A stretch of 64,000 nucleotides of DNA, taken from contig NW_024466459.1 of assembly GCF_017591425.1 (NCBI RefSeq), positions 2,790,001-2,854,000 on the forward strand, given 5' to 3'. The first letter of the stretch is position 1. Each line of letters starts with the position of its first letter. The position numbers were made by a program, and so were the translations under genes. The notes under the pieces are model-generated. The model saw only the letters and a program-made list of their open reading frames with translations. It searched no databases and was not told where the DNA came from. This stretch comes from Ochotona curzoniae (taxonomy: Eukaryota > Chordata > Mammalia > Lagomorpha > Ochotonidae). Positions 55,610 to 64,000 of the stretch are shown piece after piece.

Positions 55610-56570
55610 GTACAAAAGGGGATGGGGCACACACTTCAGATTTTCAGGGAGGGTGATAACATAGGTGGCAAGGGGGTCGGGGGGAAGGAGGGGGTTGGCT
55701 AACAAGATGCGTGAGTAGTGGCATGGTTTCTGATGGCACCCTAGAAGGAGGAGCCAGCTCCCAGAGATTAGGGACACCCATACACACTGCTCTTGTGTCA
55801 TCTGAAATGATTCCATGTGCTTGCTTAGCAAAGTCCTTCACGGTTTGGCCTCTTAAAAAATTTTGCAAGTATCAAGACAGTTACCCACCAAGTAGGGGGC
55901 CAGGTGACAGAGTCACCAGTGCTCCTTGGAGATGGTCTTCCTTCTCGAAGCTGGTGTCCGTTGGGCTAGGGTTGGGATATGCCATGTCATCGTTGGGGGA
56001 TGGGGGTTAGTTCATCCTGGCCTCTCCGATTGACCTGAGGGTCTGTCTCCATGGAGGCAGAGAACACGGCAGATGGGAGTATCCTGAAGGCTGCCCCAGT
56101 CCTGGCCCTTCCTGACTCCCTCTCCGAGCTCCTCATTCCTTCATTCTGGAGACATGCTTCCAGTCCCCTAGGCGGGGGGCAGGTGTCCATTTTCACATCT
56201 CTGCTTGGGGGATCCTGATGGTGACATCCAGCCAAAGGATATGGAAAATATATCAAATCGTACCCAAAAAGGGGGGAGGGTAAAAGTCTGCTTTTTGCCT
56301 GGGAAGGGTTAGCCTACGGAAGGTGCAACATCTACATGATCAAACTGGCCACACTACACCGATTTTGTCTTCTGCTAAGATAACATTCTTGGTTTTAACA
56401 GTGAGACCCTGGACAGCTGATCACGTTGGGACTAATAACCCTACAATTTTCAGGCCTCCATGTGGAACAAAGACATAAGGCCGTGGCCTTAAAATTTTAG
56501 GGTTAAGGATCACTTCCTGCTGCTGGGGGTGCTGGGGACGTGGGGAGGTGATGGTTCTTGCTGGCGATTC

Positions 56571-56735
56571 TCATACTGAGCTCTGTATGATGGGGTGCAC
56601 AAACTGGGGGTTGACATAGGAGAACCCTTCGAAATCAGACTGGTCTATGTTCGCGATGACCAGCTGATCCGGCGGCGTGAGGACGGGCTGTCCTCTGGTG
56701 AAGAACTTGTCGAAATTCTCGGCTCCTTTGCCACA
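56571..56735 (-). CDS. PRKCA: PRKCA terminal coding exon (protein kinase C alpha C-terminus)
   Basis: The exon encodes the last 54 residues of protein kinase C alpha, a calcium- and diacylglycerol-dependent Ser/Thr kinase that moves to membranes when active. It starts [12 protein letters not shown] after the acceptor CTCTCCACAG (AG at 56,737-56,736) and ends at TGA 56,573-56,571. Aligned to the 672-residue human protein it covers residues 619-672. The turn-motif threonine (T638, QPVLTPPD) and the hydrophobic-motif serine (S657, FEGFSYV), both needed for kinase maturation, are kept. The C-terminus reads HPIIQSSV where human, from memory, reads HPILQSAV: two changes, one in the PDZ-binding tail that contacts PICK1-like partners. 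All earlier exons lie right of the window. Confidence 0.97.
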   Translation of the reverse strand, partial: CGKGAENFDKFFTRGQPVLTPPDQLVIANIDQSDFEGFSYVNPQFVHPIIQSSV

Positions 56736-57689
56736 CTGTGGAGAGGAAAGCAAAAGGAGGTCAGTGAGGGCCCTGAGTAGTCGGTCACTCTGGAGGGGCG
56801 TGGCCTAGGGAGCAGGGCTGGTCAGGCAGGAAGACTCCTGGAAGATCTGTGGGCCTGCTGGGGTTGGGAGCCAGACACAGCCAACAGCGACTACAGAGAC
56901 ACACTCACTGAACCCTCAAACTGTCTTGTGGGCCAAAGTGGCAACAAGGAGACAGCCTCTCTTCTTTCCCTTCCCCATCACAGACAGAGCAAGCAGAGCT
57001 ATGAGTGCAAGCACCATGCACAATCGGGGCCCTCAGTCAGGGCTCCATGGTGAAAAGGCCAGGATGTTGTCTGGGATTGTCACAGGGATGCCTGAACTGG
57101 TTGGGCAGGTGACAACCCCACAGCAGTCACATTTGGAACTGATTCCCTGACTGCCCACACCCACTCTAGGTTCCAAGAAGTATGGGGCAAGCCTGGGGAG
57201 ATGTGCACCCAGGCCCAGCTGGCATTCTGCATGTCCATATGGAGCAGCCTGCAAACTGGTGGCCAGGACAACACGGAGTTCATTGGCATGCTGGTCCCAG
57301 GCTGGAGGAAGCTGGCACTTGGGGAGGCCAAGTAAAGGCTGCTGTCTGGGATACTTTGGCAGGGACCGTCGTGGCAGGGCTTCTGAGAAACGGCATAGTC
57401 ACCCAAGCAGTGTGGTTTATTGCAGTCCGACTCAAACTGAGGTGGAGGTGTTGTGTTCTTCCTTACTCTGCCAGCCACCAGGACAGGATGTGGTAAGTGG
57501 GGATCTATGGGATTGTGGGGTGACCCAGAATCAAGGGGAGCTGGGTGTTTTTCTAACAACCCAGCCCATGATTTTCAACATGCTATAAACCATGCCCTTG
57601 AACCTAGTAGTAGTGACCATGGCAACACAGGTTAACGCAGTTAGCAGATGTCTTACAGGAACCAGGCATGGCAGCTTTTAAGCCGTCTT

Positions 57690-57800
57690 TAACAGAGGCT
57701 AGCTCATGAAGTGGGGACCACCACTTTCCTCACTTGTAGAGTGGAAAGAATGGTCTTGCCTCCCTCCCCAGGTTGTTACCAAGCCTGAAAGTACAGAGAT
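57690..57800 (+). mobile_element. MIR-like relic
   Basis: CTTTCCTCACTTGTAGAGTG, GGAAAGAATGGTCTTGCCTC and AGGTTGTTACCAAGCCTGAA match the 3' half of MIR. Confidence 0.5.
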
Positions 57801-60800
57801 CTGCAGGGGGCTCAGCATGTGAGGAAAGCTCCACAAGTTTGCAGAAAATGAAATTACAAGATAACTTATTTTGGAACAAATGTTTTTCGATCTGTGCATC
57901 TCCAAAACAGTTCATGGTGAAATGCAAATCATGAGCAAACTGCATGATTTCAAAATATATATATATACTTTTTGTGCCAGAAGAAATTTATCTTTTAGTT
58001 CCTGTCTCCACAAACTTTTTGAGGTGCCCAGGTCTTGGAAGGCTAGCTTGGTCCCCAGGCTGTACTTTCTCACCTTCCCTTCCCTTCTGTAAGGTTTTCT
58101 TGAGAATCTGCTTGCCTTACACTTTCCCTACACAAAACCTGCTCCTAAGAACCTGGTGAGGTGGAAAGCATATGACGACTTCAAAGTCAGAGTTTCCTAA
58201 CTGGCAGATTTCCTCTCTGGGGTCATTTTTAAATAAGCACCAAAGCCACTCTGCACTCAGAGTGACTCACACTGCAGGGACTGGTATGGAAGTGGGGGAC
58301 ACATACGATGAGGCAGAGGGGAGAATGCAGGAGGAGGTTCTTTAGGGACCCCCCAATCACCCTTTAGAGGATAGCCAGACCATGAACCCTGACCACCACA
58401 CTGATGTCACCTCCCACAGGTGACACAGGGATCCTTTCCCATGCTGGTCCCACATGGCTGCTCCCTGCCAAGATCAGCAGGGGCGGGTTATCTCACACAT
58501 AGGCTGTGGAGAGCTCAGGAAGTGATTTTTGGGGAAAATGAGTGAGGGTGGCTGCAACCAGAAGCTGGCCCTTGAATCACTAGTAATGCGAGAAGCACCA
58601 GCAACCACAGTGCTATGCTTAGTTGCTGTGACGGCTCTTTGCAATGCACCTGTGGCTCTGCACCAGGGACAGTTTTGTCCCCTTAGGAAGCCCACATCTG
58701 ACTTGGGCAGGAGCTGACCCTCACATCTAGTAGGTAGAAGCAATGGATGCTGCCAAACAGTTTGTAAGGTGTGTTCACACACACCACACACAAGCCAAAT
58801 ATGCACATCACCCACACACAGCATGCACTCACCCCCTTCCAGCACTATTGGGGTGTAGCTGTGGAGGACCCTGGGAACAGCCAGCTTCTGTGTGAGGCTG
58901 AGAGGCTCCTGAGGTCAGCGTGAGTGCAAGCATGGGGACCCACAAAGGACTAAGGCAGGGTCAGTCATGTGTGAGCACAGAGAAGCTACAGCAGCTCAGT
59001 GTGAGAGCAGGGTCACAGCCCACGGGAACTGCTCTGAGAAAAACACCTTCTGGGGACCCGGATGAGGTCACATCCACTACCTAGAGGGACTTGAATGAAG
59101 TTCTGTCATTGCTCTCCTGACTTATGTCCTCTGTCCCTCTCCTGACACTCACTGACCATGCAAAGCCAGGCCAGAAAGATTGCTGGGAGAAACTAAACAA
59201 TGCCAGTCCCCAGAAGGAAGAGCAAGGCAAAGTGTTGTCTCTCCCACGACCGGCTGGACACCCACCTGTCTAGCTCTAGACTGATCAATTTGTTCTGAGC
59301 CCTTTCCTTTGAGTACTTGCCTTCCACAAATCACCTGGCTGCAGGAAAGTCTCCCAATGTGGTAGCTTTATGGCTAAAGAAAAAAAATCAATAGTCCAGG
59401 AAAATGTGAGTGAACAAGATCAGAAAAAGGGGACCCTGTGACCACCCCCACGGAGAAGCAGGGATACAGAGGTTGAAGCGGTTGGGTCTTAAAGCTGGAG
59501 CCCAGAAGGATGCATCCTGTCTGTGGTCACAGAGATAGGACAGAGCCTGCCGCTGGTGAGAGCCTTGGGCTCCAACTCTGCTGCTGACTGCAGGCAGAGG
59601 ACAGGGGAGACCTGGGAACCACAGTCACCCAGTCACCAAGTTGCAATCACACCAAGTGATGACATCATTTTGAGTCTGAAGATGCTTGCCACTAGTGACT
59701 CCTTCCTTCTTGTTCTCATGCCAATCTCTTTGGGGTTCTCCCTATTCTCAAGATGTCCTATTTAGCAAAGGAAAGCTATTCCTAAACTGGTTTATTTGAA
59801 AGAAGAGATCAGGAACAAAGATTCAATACTGATCATGGAATCCCAAAGCAGCTAGGGATGGATGTATCTTCACACGCAATGGGGAAGAAACCTTGGAAAA
59901 GCTGAAGGTGGAGTCTAAGGGTCAGGTGAGATCATGTGAGGATGACCAAGGAATGGGGCTTACAGGAGTATCTGTTGAGAAATAGTGCTTATTTTTGTTT
60001 CTATGACCCCAATTAGGCCCAGAAACAAATTTACAGCTACTTGTCCTTCAAGGCGTCTAAGGGAACAATTGTAACTATCCTGTAACAATACTGCCAGCCC
60101 TGCCACCTGCTTGGATCCTTGGGGAAAAGACAAGCACCAAGGTGAACACATTATTACCTTTCTACATCAAAAACATTTATTCCACAACCTATGATCCAAC
60201 CTTACTTGTCTCCATCAGTTTGATGGGCAACAGAACTCAGGCAAGATCTTGGATCTGAGCTGGGAGCAGGAAGAGGCACAGAGAAGAAAGGGTTAAGGGG
60301 GTGGTACTTGGTGGTACTGGTGAACATATCAATGAGGAAATGAATGAGTTTGGGAAACGAAAGTGGCCAAACTGCAGATAACTCCCCTTGCTTTGGGAAT
60401 GAAGCAGGAAGATCATAACCATGGGGAGGGCAGGTTACTGGTGGTCCTTAGCCATGGGCGGATTACAGTTGTCCATGGCCTCAGAGCTCTAGGCCACCTG
60501 ATGATACCCAGGAGCTGGGAGCAAGCCCTGGGGCTGGGTGTACATGGTCTCCACCGCCATAGGGCCATCCATGTCTTTTACTAATGGGGACAGAGGGGCA
60601 GCTTTCCATGTGAGACCTGATGAACCATACAAGTTGGTGGTGGGACAAAGGAGAAAGGGGATAGAAGAGAGGCGGAAGAGGTAGCCCCATCCCTGTGGTG
60701 CAGGTGCATAAACCCAGTCCAGTTCCTCTGGGTCCTCCCTGAGACCAGATGATGTCTTGTGCACTCACTGGGCAGGGAGTGCACTGTGGGTGAAGGAACA

Positions 60801-60870
60801 GATATCTGAGCCCCTGGGTGTGGCTTCAGAGCTGACCAACCACATTTCAAGGCATTGTGAAGACCAACGG

Positions 60871-60873
<3 letters not shown>

Positions 60874-60945
<72 letters not shown>

Positions 60946-60955
60946 GAGAGAGAGA
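60874..60955 (+). repeat. (GT)n(GA)n compound microsatellite
   Basis: About 16 GT units run directly into a long GA run with one or two interruptions. Open frames through it are artefacts. Confidence 0.95.
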
Positions 60956-63900
60956 AACCCTTTCTAAATGGCAAAGCATGACACAGACATGAGGGCCAAC
61001 ACACGTGGTGAGTGTCCAGCATGCACAAGGTATGTGATGTGTATTTGCTCTCTTGTTCCGCTCCCAGCTCTGGGTGTTGGAACTGACTCCTCTGTTGTGT
61101 TTGACATTCTCATCTGTTGAGTAAAATCACTGATTAATAAAACAGAGCTGGGCAACATCAGGTGTCATGAGGAGGGTACAAAGCACAAAGGGCAGAGGCC
61201 TGGTGGGATCCAGGAGAGCAATGCTTCCCATCCCTGCCCTGTGTAGCCAATGGCCCGCTCCCAAGCCCGTGCATCCCATGCCCTGGCAGGGGTACAAAAG
61301 AGGGCTGCAGCAGTGGTGGGATTCTCAGCTGTGACGCTTACCTGTGGGAGGTCAAACCCCGCCCTGTGCCTTCAAGCCTCTGCCATGAGACATATGACAC
61401 ATGGTCACTGGCATAGGAACATGACTAACTCAAAAAGAAAGCCACTAGCAAACCAAGCCAAGCCAAACCAAACCAAATCTGGAAGAGCAGGGTGAGCCCA
61501 GATGAAACAGAGCTAAGACGCAATGCAGAACCACCAAAAAGGGGAACAACCAGGAGAGGAACATCTCAGCCTGCTCTGCTTTGTCTTGGGTGAATTTTAG
61601 CCCCCACCCAGTGCTGCGGTGATGCAGGATTCACTGTGACCCTGCTGTGACCTGGGATGCACACTGTAATGTCTCCATTTGTGTTAAATGCCCCACAGCA
61701 ACAAGCTGCGCTGCCTTCTGGTCTGGGCTTCCTGGGTGGCAGTGCCCATGCCATGAACCACTCTGGACCTCAGCAGGTCAGCATGCTTCGGGGCGGGGAG
61801 GGCAGTCTTCCGTGCAGAACCCACACAGGCAGGAGCACGTGGTTACGAGTTAGAGAGTGGGGTTAGTTGGCTTGTTTAGTCACCCAAGGTTCTGGAAATG
61901 TGCTCACCGAAGGCCTGGATGCCCACTGAAGCCAGTGCATTTTGGTACACAAAGTCTGGAGAGTGAGAAGGGACACAGAGGAGAGGATTTGGAGAACAGT
62001 CAGTTCCTGGCTTTGGGTCAGGAATGGCCATGAGAAAAGTGCCATAAAGCCCCTACGGGCTGATGTGGGAAAACGTCCCAGATACAACGCCACATGGAAG
62101 GCACATGATGCAGGATACAGTATAGCTGTATGCCTGTGTGTGTGCTCAGGTGGGCCAAGTTTCCTGGAGGGTTCCAGGAAAGACAAGGAGTGGTGAGATG
62201 GGAGGCTGGGGCAGCAGGGACAGCAGCTTTTGTGTGAGAGCCTCCCCTACTGCTCCACAGGTACTTAGCTGGAAAGTATGCTCACTGCTGTTTTTTTATT
62301 AAGAGGAATAAGGGCTTCCTTGACCTTCTGGTCACATCACTGCTTGTGGGAGCTTGGAGTGGGGCATTGGCTTCCTGGGCCATGCCAACCAGCTCCGGCT
62401 GCCTGGGTCCTTGCAGTGTCTCAGCGGGGCAGGTCTGTAGCAGCGAGGCTGTAGTTAGGTGACTGACAACTGATGCAGGCCACCAGCTGCCCGCCGACCA
62501 GCAGTGTGACAGCCGTGTGTGTGTGAGGGCAAGGCTCTGGCCAATTAGGGGTGTATCAACATGCACCATACCTGCTCTTTCTGCCCTTTCTTGACCAGCT
62601 GTAGCGGACTTATGGCTGCTTTTTCCAGAGCAGGTGTAATGGTGTTCACTATCAGGAACCCTGATTTGAGACAGTGGGAACTTACCCACTCATTGCAGAG
62701 GTCCACAGAGCACGTGTTTGTGACGGCACCATGGAACTCCCTGAACCTCGCAGCACTGCTACTGGCTCGTGTGGATTATTAAATGTCTCAAGTCTCCCAT
62801 CTTCTCTTTCAAGTGGAAAAGTATTGAAGAGAGTAACTTTCTAAGAATAGGAAGCGGCTTGCCTCTAACTAGCCAAGATGCTCCCTTAGACTGGCTTAGG
62901 GCTTAACCATACCTAAGGTCATGGTGATATGACTTATTCTCATCTCCATAGGCTGGCAGCATTTACATGTTGTTGGCAAAGCACCTCATGTCTATAGAAT
63001 CTCAACTTTAATCAGTATCACCACTGCTGGCTCAATAGAGGCCACCTGCCACTCCAAGTAACTGACAGGTGCAGCTTAGGGTTCTCTGTCAGTCGGTCGC
63101 CCCCACAAATCCCCTCCACTGTACCTGGACATCTGCCTCTCTGGATAAATAACCTTTTGGATCAGCTATAAGAGCAACAAAGCCCCAGGAGCTTACTCTC
63201 GGGAAGTATACACAGACTGACCTAGGTGTAAAGAGATGTTATGCCTGCAACTTACTCTCATGTGGTCTAGGAAAACAAGAATATTGTGTGTGTGCCTCTG
63301 TATGCAGGCATCGGCAGAGAAAGCAGAAAGAGAAAGAAACAAACATAGTCAAGTGGTGACATTCAGGGAAGATGCTCAAGGCAAGGCAGGGACTCCTGCT
63401 GCTGCTTTGCCAACTCTTCTGCAAGTCTGAGATTACAAATCATTTCAGACTACAATGAAAAACCTGTATCACTATGCCATGTTTGACAGTTAAGTCGGAT
63501 AGAATGCTCTAGGCAAGCGAATGGCATGGACATAAAGGATTTTGTGGTGACTTCAGCGAGGAGCCTCGCAGCACCAACTCATGGAACAGAACTCCACAGC
63601 TGTCCTCATGGTGCTCTGTGGCAAGGGTGACAACATCCTGATGAGAGTTATTCTGGTTTTTTTTCCATCCCATCTCTTTCTGACAAAATAACTACAGCAA
63701 TTTCTCCCAGAAAGGCCCATTTTCCAAGTGCTGCCTACCTTTCAGCTCAGGAATAGGTTTCTTGGTGTTAATGACAACAATTCATTTCTGTCTCTCTAAT
63801 AACCATTTCCATGCAGTGCATGGTTCCTGCTTGCCTGCACCCCAGCTGTTCTGCTCTTGGGCACCGGTGATGGAATTCACAAAGGAACAATCAATTAGCT

Positions 63901-64000
63901 TTGCACTTTCAGTATCTGTGGCAATGGTGTCTCGTGGCAGTTAGGGTGAGCAGAGAGTTGAAGGCTGGTCTTGGTCATTTCATTCACTCGAGTTAACAAA

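Larger units (their letters stand above)
50855..56570 (-). other. PRKCA: PRKCA 3' untranslated region
   Basis: The stretch follows the PRKCA stop codon. Human PRKCA has a 3' UTR of more than 6 kb (from memory), so a ~5.7-kb UTR ending after the AATAAA at 50,877-50,872 is reasonable. In support, no CSINE or LINE is seen here, unlike the intergenic DNA to the left. Other minus-strand AATAAA hexamers at 55,329-55,324, 54,402-54,397 and 52,043-52,038 could give shorter forms. An AU-rich element lies at 55,609-55,596. The distal end is uncertain. Confidence 0.6.
56736..64000 (-). other. PRKCA: Last intron of PRKCA (partial)
   Basis: At least 7.26 kb of intron upstream of the terminal exon. The preceding exon (which would encode the segment ending in PPFKPKV) was looked for and is not present. 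It holds a MIR-like relic, an AT run near 57,956-57,966 and the GT/GA microsatellite at 60,874. No CSINE, LINE or RNA gene was recognised in the remaining sequence, including 57,800-60,870 and 60,960-64,000. Confidence 0.85.

Noticed and set aside
56736..64000. Search for the penultimate PRKCA exon
   Set aside because: No minus-strand segment encoding the expected RLGCG... or ...PPFKPKV kinase tail was found, so the interval is all one intron within the window.

Overview
The window is mammalian nuclear DNA, almost certainly from a lagomorph and more like pika (Ochotona) than rabbit. The main evidence is about two dozen copies of the lagomorph-specific tRNA-derived CSINE, many of the subtype whose 3' end reads like GTATATCTGACTTTCCAATAA followed by an A-rich tail. 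Two conserved genes are present, both on the minus strand: CACNG5 (TARP gamma-5) at the left and the 3' end of PRKCA (protein kinase C alpha) at the right. This matches the human 17q24 order PRKCA - CACNG5 - CACNG4 - CACNG1, read backwards.

Layout. 1-5,738: the first four coding exons of CACNG5, in descending order (exon 4 at 183-328, exon 3 at 3,964-4,104, exon 2 at 5,065-5,151, exon 1 at 5,503-5,698). They give 190 uninterrupted codons; the last coding exon lies left of the window. 5,739-35,258: a proposed ~29.5 kb first intron with LINE, SINE, MIR and LTR debris, including an almost complete ERVL-MaLR element at 16.7-19.2 kb, plus several candidate regulatory sites (a REST/RE1 motif, a CTCF motif, a TAAT-rich block, and a TATA box with a downstream splice donor on the opposite strand). 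34.7-35.75 kb: a CpG island that I infer to be the CACNG5 promoter and 5' non-coding exon. 35.8-50.85 kb: intergenic DNA with a 17-bp minisatellite, more CSINEs, LINE-1 relics and mariner-type fragments. 50.85-56.57 kb: the PRKCA 3' UTR, with several AATAAA signals and an AU-rich element. 56,571-56,735: the terminal PRKCA coding exon. 56.7-64 kb: the last PRKCA intron.

The two genes are transcribed in the same direction, PRKCA first. PRKCA encodes a calcium- and lipid-activated kinase; CACNG5 encodes a neuronal transmembrane AMPA-receptor regulatory protein. They are neighbours by ancient synteny and nothing here shows a shared transcript.

I found no coding gene beyond these two and no sign of a new enzymatic or defence system. 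The most interesting leftovers are non-coding: an imperfect inverted duplication near 2.1-2.4 kb, the RE1-like site inside the neuronal gene, a possible antisense TATA promoter and exon near 21 kb, a minisatellite next to the CACNG5 promoter, and a changed C-terminal PDZ ligand in PRKCA (QSSV in place of QSAV). All repeat and motif assignments were made by eye and need database confirmation.
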